From NCBI GenBank assembly GCA_003242085.1, contig QBML01000001.1, positions 62,001-126,000 of the forward strand: 64,000 nucleotides of DNA, written 5' to 3'. The notes below the pieces were generated by a model. The model had not been told where the DNA came from. It saw only the letters and a program-made list of their open reading frames with translations, and did not search any database. Positions 55,674-64,000 of this stretch are shown here, piece after piece (position 1 is the stretch's first letter; each line of letters opens with the position of its first letter). This stretch comes from Pseudanabaena frigida (GTDB lineage: Bacteria; Cyanobacteriota; Cyanobacteriia; Pseudanabaenales; Pseudanabaenaceae). The translations under genes were made by a program, and so were the position numbers.

Positions 55674-56486
55674 ATGATTAAGAGTTGTGACATGAAACAA
55701 GTCTGGCAAAATCTCAAAAAGTCACTCCGCCCTAATATTAAGTATGCTCAGTCTTTAGTTAAAGGCTATCCATTCCGCTATGCCAATAGTCAAACTCCCG
55801 ATGGTGCAGAGCTATATATGCATAAATGGATAGAATTTAGTACGCCAATCCCCGATCGCGGCACAACAGAGATTCGAGCTAATCGGATTTGGAATTTACA
55901 ACTTGCTGCCAAACGGATAAATTTTCTAAACCTAGCTCCTCAACAGATTTTCAGTTTTAGCGATCGCATTGGCAACCCCACCAAGTCTAATGGGTTTCGA
56001 GAAGCACCTACATTTGTTCGCGGACAGATAAAAAACGATATTGGTGGTGGATTATGTTTGCTTGCCACTAATGTCTTTAATACATTTCTTTATGGAGGAT
56101 GTCAGATCTTAGAAAGACATAGCCATAGCATTGATGCTTATGGAGAGTCAAGGTTTTATAAGCTTGGGCAAGATGCTGCAGTTGCCTATGGTTATAAAGA
56201 CTTAATTATCCGTAATCACAGCCAAATCCCTTTGCAACTTCGTTTAACAGTTTTAGAACAAGAAAATAGAGTTGAGTCCAGTCTTTGGGGATCTGCACCC
56301 AAACCTTGGCAGGTGAAGGTGGAATCACATGTGATTGAAAAGATATCACCACCAGATCCTCAGCATCTATCTGGTTGGGTTGTAGAAACCTCTCGCTACA
56401 TCCATGAAATAGAAATAGCTCACTCGCCATCATGGCAGCGTAACTATGAAACCATAAGTTTTTATTCGCCTTGCATTAAGTCATAA
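55674..56486 (+). CDS. VanW-like family protein
   Basis: A 270-residue protein with the VanW signature (LAPQQIFSFSDRIGNPTKSN, then GGGLCLLATNVFNTFLYGG and ERHSHSIDAY). VanW proteins occur in glycopeptide-resistance clusters and widely outside them; their function is not established. No van genes are near. The start may be ATG 55674 or 55692 (MKQVWQNL). No signal peptide is seen. Confidence 0.85.
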   Translation: MIKSCDMKQVWQNLKKSLRPNIKYAQSLVKGYPFRYANSQTPDGAELYMHKWIEFSTPIPDRGTTEIRANRIWNLQLAAKRINFLNLAPQQIFSFSDRIGNPTKSNGFREAPTFVRGQIKNDIGGGLCLLATNVFNTFLYGGCQILERHSHSIDAYGESRFYKLGQDAAVAYGYKDLIIRNHSQIPLQLRLTVLEQENRVESSLWGSAPKPWQVKVESHVIEKISPPDPQHLSGWVVETSRYIHEIEIAHSPSWQRNYETISFYSPCIKS

Positions 56487-56511
56487 TCTGTCAAAGCTCT
56501 TATAAAATCAT

Positions 56512-56620
56512 TTTGCTAGAAAGCTTGCGCAGCAAACCTTCTAGCAAAATAATAAATATCTGGGCGCAATTACTAATCAAACCTAAAAAACTGCGGCGTA
56601 CGCCACAGTTTTTTGGGTTT
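56512..56620. repeat. Two hairpins between VanW-like and pirin genes
   Basis: TTTTGCTAGAA (56512-56522) pairs with TTCTAGCAAAA about 18 bases on. The second has 20-base arms (56579-56598, 56601-56620) with two mismatches and an ACTGCGGCG core, preceded by the GGGCGCAATTA word shared with the hairpins near 45830 and 55445. Confidence 0.7.
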
Positions 56621-56637
56621 TAGCTACTTATTGAAGA

Positions 56638-57336
56638 TTAAGCCAAATCAAAAATTAGAAGCTCAGCGTTACCTTGTCCGATCAACTTCAAATCGCCTAC
56701 TCGATCGCTAGAAATAGCATCACCTGCATTGAGCAAGCGATCACCTACTAATATACTACCTCTGGCTACTTGTATCCATGCATAGCGATCGCTATTGACT
56801 GTATGCTTTACCTCTGCTCCATCCTCCAGAATTGAAGCATAAATATAGGCATCTTGATGAATAGTGACCGAGCGATCGCGTCCATCTGGTGAAGCAATCA
56901 ATCGTAATTGGTTGAGCTTCTCTTCTCGTGAAAAAGAGATTTGCTCGTAACTTGGCTTCACGTTTTCTTGATTCGGTAAAATCCATACTTGGAGTAAATG
57001 GGCAGTATCTGTAGCAGAATGATTGAACTCACTATGGGTAATTCCCGTTCCTGCACTCATTCTTTGGACATCGCCAACCCGAATAATTGAGCCATTGCCC
57101 ATGCTGTCCTTATGCTCTAGAGCTCCATCGAGCATATAGGTAATAATTTCCATATCACGATGGGGATGCGTTCCGAATCCTTTGCCACCAGCAATTTGAT
57201 CTTGGTTAATTACTCGCAAAGAGCGAAAAGCCATATGCTGTGGATCGTAATAGTTAGCAAAAGAGAATGTATGATAGCTATCAAGCCAGCCATGATTGGC
57301 ATGTCCTCTTTCTTCTGATTTCCGAATAGTAAGCAT
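56638..57336 (-). CDS. Pirin-family protein
   Basis: A bicupin of about 232 residues. The first cupin carries the metal ligands in [17 protein letters not shown] and [11 protein letters not shown]. Bacterial pirins include quercetin-2,3-dioxygenase-like enzymes and redox cofactors; the substrate here is unknown. I start at 57336 ([12 protein letters not shown]), where AAGGG lies about 8 nt upstream; the open frame reaches 57393. It follows the CDGSH gene on the same strand with about 65 bp between them, forming an operon. Confidence 0.9.
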   Translation of the reverse strand: MLTIRKSEERGHANHGWLDSYHTFSFANYYDPQHMAFRSLRVINQDQIAGGKGFGTHPHRDMEIITYMLDGALEHKDSMGNGSIIRVGDVQRMSAGTGITHSEFNHSATDTAHLLQVWILPNQENVKPSYEQISFSREEKLNQLRLIASPDGRDRSVTIHQDAYIYASILEDGAEVKHTVNSDRYAWIQVARGSILVGDRLLNAGDAISSDRVGDLKLIGQGNAELLIFDLA

Positions 57337-57401
57337 AATTTTTCCCTTTGGTAATTGTTTTTTTGATAATTTGCAGCACCTATGGTGCTGCAAATCGTGA
57401 A

Positions 57402-57638
57402 TTAAAGTTTTGTATGTGCGCCGTCACAGAATGGAGCATTACCTGTGTGTTTACATAGACAAAGTGCAACCTTTTTCGTTTCTGTCACTTCAAAGGCAAG
57501 AGGTGTAAATTCTGTTCCTTTGTGTGCGCCGTTGCAATAGGGTTGATTAGTGGATTCTCCACAGGTACACCAATAATAAGTTTTGGGTTCTAGTTCCAAT
57601 ACAACAGGTTTCTTGTCAACAATCTTAGGTTCACTCAT
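57402..57638 (-). CDS. CDGSH-type iron-sulfur protein
   Basis: A 78-residue protein with two CDGSH-like [2Fe-2S] sites, each C-x-C-x2-3...C-x-G-x-[20 protein letters not shown] near residues 21-40 and [17 protein letters not shown] near residues 58-75. Such double-motif proteins are redox or iron-sulfur carriers. It is the first gene of the pirin operon and is divergent from an HxlR regulator. Confidence 0.9.
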   Translation of the reverse strand: MSEPKIVDKKPVVLELEPKTYYWCTCGESTNQPYCNGAHKGTEFTPLAFEVTETKKVALCLCKHTGNAPFCDGAHTKL

Positions 57639-57703
57639 AAATTCTGTCCAAATGCGTTGGTTACCGACAAATCAAATATAATTGACTCGCACTCTTTAAG
57701 TAA

Positions 57704-57732
57704 AGTATGCACTTTTTTGTAAGGTACATACT
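57704..57732. promoter_or_regulatory. Candidate HxlR operator
   Basis: AGTATGCAC (57704-57712) and GTACATACT (57724-57732) form an inverted repeat (8 of 9) with an 11-nt spacer, in the 105-bp divergent region and 11 bp before the HxlR start. HxlR-family dimers bind such sites. Binding is inferred only. Confidence 0.5.
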
Positions 57733-57743
57733 AAAAAGATACT

Positions 57744-58124
57744 ATGGAAAATTATTCTGATACTTTTACCCTAAATTCCTTGCCTGAAGTGGATTGTATT
57801 GCTGCTTACCAGAGCGATCGCCCTAGCTGCCCAGTTGAGGCTACCCTTGATGCGATCGGCGGTCGTTGGAAAGTTTTGATTTTACATGAATTATTTAATG
57901 GCACTAAGCGTTTTGGTGAGTTGCATCGAAGTTTGCATGGAATTACTCAAAAAATGCTGACACAACAGTTGCGAGAGATGGAGCGGGATGGATTAATTCA
58001 CCGAGAAGTCTATATGCAAGTACCTCCTAAGGTTGAATATTCCCTCACAACCCTAGGGAGAACTTTGCAACCTGTGTTGGACGCTATGCATCTTTGGGGC
58101 AAAAAGTATTTAGAGCAGCAATAA
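57744..58124 (+). CDS. HxlR-family transcriptional regulator
   Basis: A 126-residue winged-helix regulator. CPVEATLDAIGGRWKVLILH with one Cys near residue 28, then KRFGELHRSLHGITQKMLTQ and the wing segment REVYMQVPPKVEYSLT are diagnostic. HxlR proteins often sense electrophiles or quinones through that Cys. It is divergent from the CDGSH-pirin operon, its likely target. A 15-bp perfect hairpin with T run follows. Confidence 0.92.
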   Translation: MENYSDTFTLNSLPEVDCIAAYQSDRPSCPVEATLDAIGGRWKVLILHELFNGTKRFGELHRSLHGITQKMLTQQLREMERDGLIHREVYMQVPPKVEYSLTTLGRTLQPVLDAMHLWGKKYLEQQ

Positions 58125-58155
58125 AAAAGACGCAACTTCGTGCGTCTTTTTTATT
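58120..58155. terminator. Bidirectional terminator after hxlR
   Basis: Arms 58120-58134 and 58141-58155 are exact complements (AAAAAAGACGCA core), overlapping the regulator's stop codon and ending both convergent genes. Confidence 0.85.
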
Positions 58156-58180
58156 GCTATTAAAGCTATCTAAAGTTTAT

Positions 58181-59926
58181 TTACTTGCCGCCTTTCTTCA
58201 ATGCAAGAATTGCTTCAACTTCAGCAGTTTCTTGATTGGGATAAGCAGCTGTTGCAGCTAAACCACGGATAGAAGCAATCAATGCTTTTACTTCAGGAGG
58301 AGTTTTTTCTTTCTCAGCAGCTGGCATGAAAGTTTGCACAATACTCCATGTTTTATCTGCATCAATATAAAAATAGCCAACATTGTTAGTAGGAAGAGTA
58401 CTAACTACAGATTTGAAAGTAGGATCGGCATCAAGGGCACTTGCGGGCTTAGGAACAAACAAAGATACAATTGGTGAAGCTGTAACAAATACAGTATCCT
58501 GTTGACTCCAGCCGTGAGAGACGATCGCGCCAGGTGCACCAGGAACTGACCATTCAGTTACTGAGACTCCGCCAACATCTTTTTTGCCAACCTTACCGCC
58601 ATTTTTAGAAACGAAATCATCAAGCTTCGTTAGCAAAGATTCGCCAGCCGCTCGGTTTGTTGTTTGCAGCATCAGTACAGGTGCAATTCCCTGAGTTTGC
58701 GCTAAAATCCCTTCAGGCTTACCAGATACCGAAGCGATCGCAAACTCACCATCCATCCACCCAAAAATATCTTTGTCAAGATCGATTGCCAATGGGGAAG
58801 TCTTGAGCTGAGTTCTCGCTTCATCAATACTCTTCTTGACTTCAGGGCTCTTCTCGGCCGACTTCACAAACTGTTCCCATGAATTCTTGATATTAAAGCC
58901 AGTGATTACAGTAAATGCTTGAGAAGGAAGCTGGCTAATAATCTTGTTAGGAGAATTCTTGAGTGCAGAAATTGCTGACGGATCGAATTTACCAAGTAAC
59001 TTGAAGCGAATACCTGAGTCATCAATACCAACACCCATATTCATGGATTTTACTTTCTTCAATTGCTCCAGTGATTCGGGAGGAATTGTCTCAGCTTTGG
59101 GATTCAATGCTGACAGTTCAACAATAGATTCGCCAAAGTTGGGAATATAAATTTGAGCAACGGTATTTTTGAGTTTGAGATCGTCGGCACTAACGGAACT
59201 CGCTAAAGAAGCTTCACCTTTGAAAGTATCGATCGCCTTCTGAGTGGACTGTTCGCGCGGGGTAACGATTAAATAGTCGCCAACCATTGCAGTGTTACTG
59301 GCATTGGAGCCTTCACCATACTGCGTAATTTTTACGCCTTTATACTCAGATTGCTTCTCTTTACCGCCTGCCTTTGTTTTGACCTTCTCAGATAAAAACT
59401 TTTCAGCTCCAGCTTTGTCTTTCACTTCAACGACAATCAGAATGTTGGGGACAGTCTCAGCTTCAGGTTTAGCTTTATCTTGAACAAACTGGATTGAACC
59501 TGTGTCGCTCATGGGCACATAGCGATTTTGAACTGCTGCTTGTGACTTTAGAGGATTGATACTTGCAGTCTTACCTGAAGGTAAAAATGCGACGGTTACA
59601 CTTTTGCCAATCCAAGGCTTGACATCTTTTTCGTAGTCAAAATCACTTGAGGAAATATTACTTCTCACCTCAGCAATTGCTTTATCGTAAAGTTTTTTTG
59701 TTTCGGGTGATAGAAATTGCTCGATTTGGGAAAGTGCTGTTCCATCAGTAGATATCGACATTGCCATCAGCGACTGTTTGGGAACAATAGTTAGAGTTCC
59801 TGTCGCGCCACTGCCAGTAGGCAAAATCGCTGGTTTATTGAAGAAAAAATAAGCTCCTACACCACCAGCAACTACAACAGCAGCACCACCAATAATTGGT
59901 AATAAATTCGATTTCGTTTCGGTCAT
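58181..59926 (-). CDS. DUF3352 family protein
   Basis: A 581-residue cyanobacterial protein with one N-terminal membrane helix (about 8-28: LPIIGGAAVVVAGGVGAYFF), the rest predicted outside the cytoplasm and of mixed alpha/beta structure. Repeated segments of the type AEKFLSEKVKTKAG / GESLLTKLDDFVSKNGGK suggest internal duplication, as in DUF3352. Function unknown. Confidence 0.85.
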   Translation of the reverse strand: MTETKSNLLPIIGGAAVVVAGGVGAYFFFNKPAILPTGSGATGTLTIVPKQSLMAMSISTDGTALSQIEQFLSPETKKLYDKAIAEVRSNISSSDFDYEKDVKPWIGKSVTVAFLPSGKTASINPLKSQAAVQNRYVPMSDTGSIQFVQDKAKPEAETVPNILIVVEVKDKAGAEKFLSEKVKTKAGGKEKQSEYKGVKITQYGEGSNASNTAMVGDYLIVTPREQSTQKAIDTFKGEASLASSVSADDLKLKNTVAQIYIPNFGESIVELSALNPKAETIPPESLEQLKKVKSMNMGVGIDDSGIRFKLLGKFDPSAISALKNSPNKIISQLPSQAFTVITGFNIKNSWEQFVKSAEKSPEVKKSIDEARTQLKTSPLAIDLDKDIFGWMDGEFAIASVSGKPEGILAQTQGIAPVLMLQTTNRAAGESLLTKLDDFVSKNGGKVGKKDVGGVSVTEWSVPGAPGAIVSHGWSQQDTVFVTASPIVSLFVPKPASALDADPTFKSVVSTLPTNNVGYFYIDADKTWSIVQTFMPAAEKEKTPPEVKALIASIRGLAATAAYPNQETAEVEAILALKKGGK

Positions 59927-60285
59927 AGATTAATACCTCACACTTGTCAATTTCAATATGACAGTATAGTGCTTAACCTAAAAACACCCATAGACTTGAT
60001 TCACACATGCATTGTGAGTTAGCTCACATTACATTTTTGGCAAATCTCTTATTTCCTTATGTAGTGATACTTTGAGATAAATTTTTTTAGTGCCGATTAG
60101 TAATGAATAAATAGAAAATCTCCCAAAAGGATGATTCTTATGGCTATCTTTTAAAATCCTAAAAGGGGAGCGTCGTGCGCTCCGCTTTTAGGGTTTTAAG
60201 CATTATGGCGGTAGCTAGCAATAGCTGTAGCTAATTTAAATTTCAAAAGAGTTGCGGTAAAAAGCACAGCAACTCTCTTTGTGAT
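59927..60285. repeat. 359-bp gap with two palindromes
   Basis: No gene is visible. Hairpins lie at about 60152-60199 (AATCCTAAAAG.GGAGCG arms) and 60237-60285 (CAAAAGAGTTGC with GCAACTCTCTTTG, reaching the next gene's stop). Both share arm words with the hairpin at 13384-13438. Confidence 0.7.
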
Positions 60286-61035
60286 TTAAAAATCAAGCCA
60301 TGCTGGAACAATCTGCCAAGCTTGGTTGAGAGATTTATCCAAAGCTTTATAGTTAGGCTCAATCTTACCGACCAATTTCCAAAATTTTGCTGAATGGTTC
60401 ATATGCACTGTATGGCAAAGCTCGTGTAATAGGACATATTCCACGACATTGGCTTCTAGAAAGAGTAGTTTATAGTTGAGGCTGATATTGCGATCGCGAG
60501 AACAGCTACCCCAAAGGGTCTTTTGACCGCGAACGGCGGTTGTTCGATAGGGTAAATTTGTACGGATACTGACTTTGCGCAACCAACTAAATAAATGTTT
60601 TTCAGCTTTTTGCATTAACCACCGTTTTAGTAATGCTTTGCAAGATTCGATATCGGCAATATTGCCGTCGAGAACTAACCGAAGTTGCTCTTTATCTTCT
60701 CTGATACTGATAGACCCTAATTTAGTCGCAGTTTCGCAATATTCAATTTGCCATTCTTCGCCTAGCGATCGCAAATTGATATAGTCAGGTAACTCGTGGG
60801 GAGCTTGAGACCGAAAAAAAGCTTCGCGCTCGTCGAGTTTGCGTTGGTTGCGGGCAATCCAATCACGCTTTTGATGAACGATCTCAGGAATCTTGAGGCG
60901 ATCGTAGTTAGAAGGCACAACCACCTCTAACCCATCCTCTACTGACAGGGCAAGGCGCACACACTTAGCACGAGAACTCACGCGCACAGTATAGGATGGC
61001 AAATCAGTGAGCAGAGGTTGAGAACTAGGTGTCAT
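60286..61035 (-). CDS. YgjP-like metallopeptidase domain protein (M48/DUF45)
   Basis: A 249-residue protein of the YgjP/DUF45 group. The zinc motif HELCHTVHMNHSAKFW (near residue 200, HExxH plus downstream H) and the upstream RGQKTLWGSCS and LLFLEANVVEYVLL are typical. It is a predicted cytoplasmic metallopeptidase. The start is 4 bp from the stop of the gene upstream, forming a two-gene operon. Confidence 0.9.
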   Translation of the reverse strand: MTPSSQPLLTDLPSYTVRVSSRAKCVRLALSVEDGLEVVVPSNYDRLKIPEIVHQKRDWIARNQRKLDEREAFFRSQAPHELPDYINLRSLGEEWQIEYCETATKLGSISIREDKEQLRLVLDGNIADIESCKALLKRWLMQKAEKHLFSWLRKVSIRTNLPYRTTAVRGQKTLWGSCSRDRNISLNYKLLFLEANVVEYVLLHELCHTVHMNHSAKFWKLVGKIEPNYKALDKSLNQAWQIVPAWLDF

Positions 61036-61039
61036 AAGT

Positions 61040-61969
61040 TCAATCTTGAATCAAAATCGTACCTGAATATTGGGTGTTTAGGCGTTCGCGTTCGCGTTGG
61101 GCGTTACCGCGATTGGTATATGTCCGCACTTGGATATAGGATTTTGCCTTAAAGATAGTCACAAATGCGTCGGGAGCAATTTCCCGCAGTTGTTTTAAGG
61201 TATTGCTATTGGCGTTGGGAACAAGAACGCGATAAATAATTTGCTTAGAACTTACAGGATTTTTATTTGGTGTCGAAGTTGAGTCTGCGGTTGCGGGAAT
61301 AGAACTTGGTGCCGAGTTAGGAGAGGCAATCAAGCTAGCGCTAATGACTTGAGCGGCTAAGCCCTGTTTACGAAGTAGCGTCGCGATCGCATTAGCACTC
61401 TGCTGACTGGATAAAGGAGCTGCAAGAATTACCGAGCGATTGTTAAATGTTGCCAAAAATGCACTTTTACTAGTGAGCGATCGCACTTGTTGAATCGTCA
61501 TATTTGGATCATTATTCGGTTCTACTAAAACCGCTGCCGCCTGTAGATTGGCAGGCACATCATTTACTTTGGCAGAGAAAGAATGCACGATCGCATCCAG
61601 TCCTAGCTCGCGCAGTTGACTTGCCCGAAATGTCGATGATTTAGCATTATCAAAACCACCAAAAAAGGTCATCGAAGTACTGAGATAGCTGCAAGGCACT
61701 GCGGCGATCGCTAAAAATTCGGGTAATTGTGGTAGCGAATTAGCGGGACGGTCAACCAAGACGACATAGCGACGATTCGTCAATTGTGGGCAATTGTTAG
61801 CAGGAATTGAGACAGATTGAGAGATTTGTTGAGGTGCTGGTGCAGCGATCGCGATCGATCGACCGATTAAACTATCGACTAATGCAAGACTAGTTATACA
61901 TAAACAACTAGTGGCATAACTGGTGGCGATCGCCCATGAAGACCTGCTGCTAAGTCTTAAAGATCTCAT
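61040..61969 (-). CDS. Exported SPOR-like repeat protein of unknown function
   Basis: A 309-residue protein with an N-terminal signal region (about 15-45). Three segments of similar character follow (NNRSVILAAPLSSQQSANAI..., KSYIQVRTYTNRGNAQRERE), which resemble SPOR-like beta-alpha-beta units with 'V..G.F' strands and '.A......L' helices. A Ser/Pro/Asn-rich linker lies at about 220-240. Binding to denuded glycan is possible for SPOR folds, but not shown here. It is the upstream gene of the YgjP operon. Confidence 0.6.
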   Translation of the reverse strand: MRSLRLSSRSSWAIATSYATSCLCITSLALVDSLIGRSIAIAAPAPQQISQSVSIPANNCPQLTNRRYVVLVDRPANSLPQLPEFLAIAAVPCSYLSTSMTFFGGFDNAKSSTFRASQLRELGLDAIVHSFSAKVNDVPANLQAAAVLVEPNNDPNMTIQQVRSLTSKSAFLATFNNRSVILAAPLSSQQSANAIATLLRKQGLAAQVISASLIASPNSAPSSIPATADSTSTPNKNPVSSKQIIYRVLVPNANSNTLKQLREIAPDAFVTIFKAKSYIQVRTYTNRGNAQRERERLNTQYSGTILIQD

Positions 61970-62292
61970 ATTGATAAACCTATTCTCTCTGAACCCGCCA
62001 AGTCGAGCACCATTTAGATCGCAAATTAGATCGCAAAGTTGTTATTGCGGCTTTCATTTTGCTGTAGGCAAAACGAAAACTTCAAAATCTTTGCTGTAAT
62101 TTATTTTTTATTGCGCACATGAGTATGCACTAAATTTACGCAACGGTATACCAATGACTGATTGAGATATACCATTTAATGTTGCGAATTGTCATATGCT
62201 TGGCAAATTTTTTCAGTCTTGTTTTACTGTTAAATTGTCGATCAATTTCATAGAACTTTATAAATAGCCGTACTGACAACGGAGTCAAGATA
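61970..62292. other. 323-bp divergent intergenic region
   Basis: AT-rich DNA between two divergent genes; no ORF or strong hairpin is visible. It should hold both promoters. Confidence 0.6.
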
Positions 62293-62973
62293 GTGGCAAA
62301 CAAAGAACATGTGCTTCAACTACAAAAAGGGGTAAGTAGTTGGAACTTCTGGCGATCGCAGTCATATCGCATCCAAATCGATCTCATAGAAGCAGACTTA
62401 GCCTATGCAGAGGTTAGTAAAGCTGACTTTAGTGGAGCTGACTTGAGTTTAGCGAACTTAGGTGGAGCAAACTTGATTGGTGCGAACCTACGAGAAGCAA
62501 ACCTCACTTTAGCGAATCTCAGTGGCGCAAATCTCAGCTTGGCAACATTTCAAGATGTTACTCTCTGCATGACTAATCTCAGTGGTACAAACCTCAGCTT
62601 GGCAAATCTCAGTGCAGTCAATCTTAGTCTTGCCGATCTGAGCGGCGCAAATCTTAGTGGTGCGGTATTACGAAACGCTAACTTAATGGGGGTAAATTTC
62701 AGTGGGGCGGATTTGACTAATGCCGATCTTAGTGATGCAAACCTTTGTGGGGCAAATCTAAATGGAGCAAATCTCAGCAATGCCTCTCTTTGTGAAACTG
62801 AGTTAAGCGGTGCTGTTTTAAGAGGAGCAAATTTAACTAAAGTAAATCTTAGTGGGGCAATCCTCAGAAAAACAGACTTTAATGGAGCCAAGTTTAAAGA
62901 CGCAGATATTCGAAATACCGATCTTCATGCGGCTAAATTTGATGGTGTTCATTTGGAAAATGCTAAGCGTTAA
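62293..62973 (+). CDS. Pentapeptide-repeat protein
   Basis: A 226-residue protein dominated by A(N/D)LSX pentapeptide repeats from about residue 40 to the end (for example ADLSLANLGGANLIGANL), predicting a right-handed quadrilateral beta-helix. Function is unknown; cyanobacteria have many such proteins. The start is GTG at 62293 with GGAG 8 nt upstream. No signal peptide is visible. Confidence 0.9.
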   Translation: MANKEHVLQLQKGVSSWNFWRSQSYRIQIDLIEADLAYAEVSKADFSGADLSLANLGGANLIGANLREANLTLANLSGANLSLATFQDVTLCMTNLSGTNLSLANLSAVNLSLADLSGANLSGAVLRNANLMGVNFSGADLTNADLSDANLCGANLNGANLSNASLCETELSGAVLRGANLTKVNLSGAILRKTDFNGAKFKDADIRNTDLHAAKFDGVHLENAKR

Positions 62974-63010
62974 AATCGCAAAGGCTCGCAAAGCAAACCT
63001 TTGCAACAAT

Positions 63011-63955
63011 TTAGCCTTCCCAGATTTTTTCTAGGACTATTTTTGGGTCGATCGCCTTGAGCGATTGACCTGCACTCGCCTGAACGTATTTGATCCTCTT
63101 TTCTTGGATCGGTAGGAATACCCCAGCAGGAGTATTCGACCCTAAAATTGCGACCAAGGCTGTACCAACGGCAACGCCCAATTGCATGGCATCACCTTCT
63201 GCACAGACAAACAAATTAGCGGCGGCAATTATGGCAGTTAGTTTTCCAATATCAGTCGGACTGGTAATTAAGAGATTGGGAACTTTGGTATTTAACTGCT
63301 TGAGTAAGTCGGCGTTATTGACACTATCGATCGCCACTATCGGCAGATTTGGTAGCTTAGATTGAATGCCGATCGCGATCTCAGCCCAACTTTCGGCAGG
63401 ATAGCTAGCATAAGCACCGCAATTTAACAGAATAAATCCACTTTGTTGAATGCCAAGTCGCTTTTGTTCGCTAGTCGCCCAGTCCAGATCGCTTTTGGGG
63501 AGATTAACTTTAATCGGTGGGCATGGGTTCTCGATACCAATTGATATGAGAAGGTTAAAGTTTTTGGTTACCGCATATTCTTGAGCATCAGCATTAATGA
63601 TATCGGTCAACAAAAAATCACCCTGTCCTGCAAAGGATATTCGCTTAGGAATACCACTTAGCCACAACAAGATATTAATCGAGAATATTGGCTGGGAGAC
63701 GATCGCCGCATCATATTCGCGATCGCGAATCGTGCCGAGTAAATTGCCAAAATCAGCCAAGGAGTTGCGATCGCTAAAATCAAACTTGAGCACTCGATTG
63801 ACAGACTGGCAAACGCGATAAGCTGCCATTGCACGTGGCTCGACCACCACATCAATCTCGGCATTGGGATACTGCTGTTTGAGTGTATCCAGTGTCGGGA
63901 AAAACAGTAACTGATCGCCAGTGCCACCTGGAATCAATGCCAGTATTCGCATCAT
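63011..63955 (-). CDS. Glycosyltransferase family 9 protein (heptosyltransferase-like)
   Basis: A 314-residue GT-B enzyme. The N-terminus RILALIPGGTGDQLLFFPTL and the later LLNCGAYASYPAESWAEIA (sugar-nucleotide domain) plus VCAEGDAMQLGVAVGTALVA match the ADP-heptose:LPS heptosyltransferase family. The cyanobacterial substrate is unknown; lipopolysaccharide or exopolysaccharide synthesis is the usual role. It is convergent with the pentapeptide gene. Confidence 0.85.
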   Translation of the reverse strand: MMRILALIPGGTGDQLLFFPTLDTLKQQYPNAEIDVVVEPRAMAAYRVCQSVNRVLKFDFSDRNSLADFGNLLGTIRDREYDAAIVSQPIFSINILLWLSGIPKRISFAGQGDFLLTDIINADAQEYAVTKNFNLLISIGIENPCPPIKVNLPKSDLDWATSEQKRLGIQQSGFILLNCGAYASYPAESWAEIAIGIQSKLPNLPIVAIDSVNNADLLKQLNTKVPNLLITSPTDIGKLTAIIAAANLFVCAEGDAMQLGVAVGTALVAILGSNTPAGVFLPIQEKRIKYVQASAGQSLKAIDPKIVLEKIWEG

Positions 63956-64000
63956 ATTTATACATCTCTAGACGAAGACCGTAAGTAATAATACTTTGTT

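Noticed and set aside
62550-62891. Minus-strand ORF opposite the pentapeptide gene
   Set aside because: Its periodic composition is only the complement of the pentapeptide repeats.

Overview
The window comes from a cyanobacterium, most likely a filamentous, gas-vacuolate, Pseudanabaena-like species. The evidence is the very frequent HIP1 octamer GCGATCGC, two phycobiliprotein-lyase families (CpcS/CpeS and CpcT/CpeT), the end of a gas-vesicle cluster (gvpC-gvpN-gvpJ), and cyanobacteria-typical families (DUF3134, DUF3727, DUF3352, UPF0182, TIGR02450). The species is an inference. I see no rRNA, tRNA or CRISPR array.

Layout. 1-2.3 kb: gas-vesicle genes, with gvpC cut by the left edge, closed by a strong terminator. 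2.3-6.2 kb: MFS transporter, Tat-type ferritin-like protein, ECF sigma factor with a cupin (ChrR-like) anti-sigma, and an acetyltransferase. 6.3-12.1 kb: nusB, a 2Fe-2S ferredoxin, a MazF/PemK-type toxin-antitoxin pair, folK, murA, a Nudix enzyme and a VanX-like dipeptidase. 12.3-17.9 kb: class I fructose-bisphosphate aldolase, a TetR regulator carrying an IS1-type zinc-ribbon tail, a divergent Rieske oxygenase, a DUF305 lipoprotein, a YqiA-like esterase and cysE. 17.9-19.25 kb: a very small decayed integron, made up of attC, one cassette gene, a repeat-rich attI region and an internally deleted integron integrase, flanked by direct repeats of about 53 bp. 19.3-21.1 kb: an orphan amino-acid binding protein and cpcS. 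21.2-28.9 kb: a type I restriction-modification locus (hsdR, hsdM, an AlbA-type ATPase gene, hsdS), followed by a toxin-antitoxin remnant and a duplicated hsdS 3' end. 28.9-37.7 kb: glutathione reductase, a DUF2079 membrane protein, a long AT-rich gap, accC, two unknown proteins and lpdA. 37.9-40.7 kb: a small accessory patch of pseudogenes, DUF4145, GNAT and PIN-type TA genes. 40.7-64 kb: mostly core genes (CpcT-like lyase, ybaB, folP, bcp, KDPG aldolase, ruvX, mltG, yqeG, UPF0182, argF, murG, VanW-like, a pirin/CDGSH/HxlR module, DUF3352, a YgjP protease-like protein, a pentapeptide protein and a GT9 glycosyltransferase).

Two things stand out. The first is the minimal integron at 17942-19163. 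Its attC has matched R and L boxes, 5-nt spacers and an extra base in one L box. The cassette start core at 18477-18483 restores perfect R''/R' complementarity, which fixes the cassette boundaries at 535 bp. The integrase has lost its middle, including the first catalytic arginine. The second is a set of intergenic palindromes with perfect or near-perfect stems of up to 32 bp. Their arm sequences differ from copy to copy while staying self-complementary, and several contain the stop codon of the adjacent gene.

All identifications come from reading motifs by eye. No database search was run.
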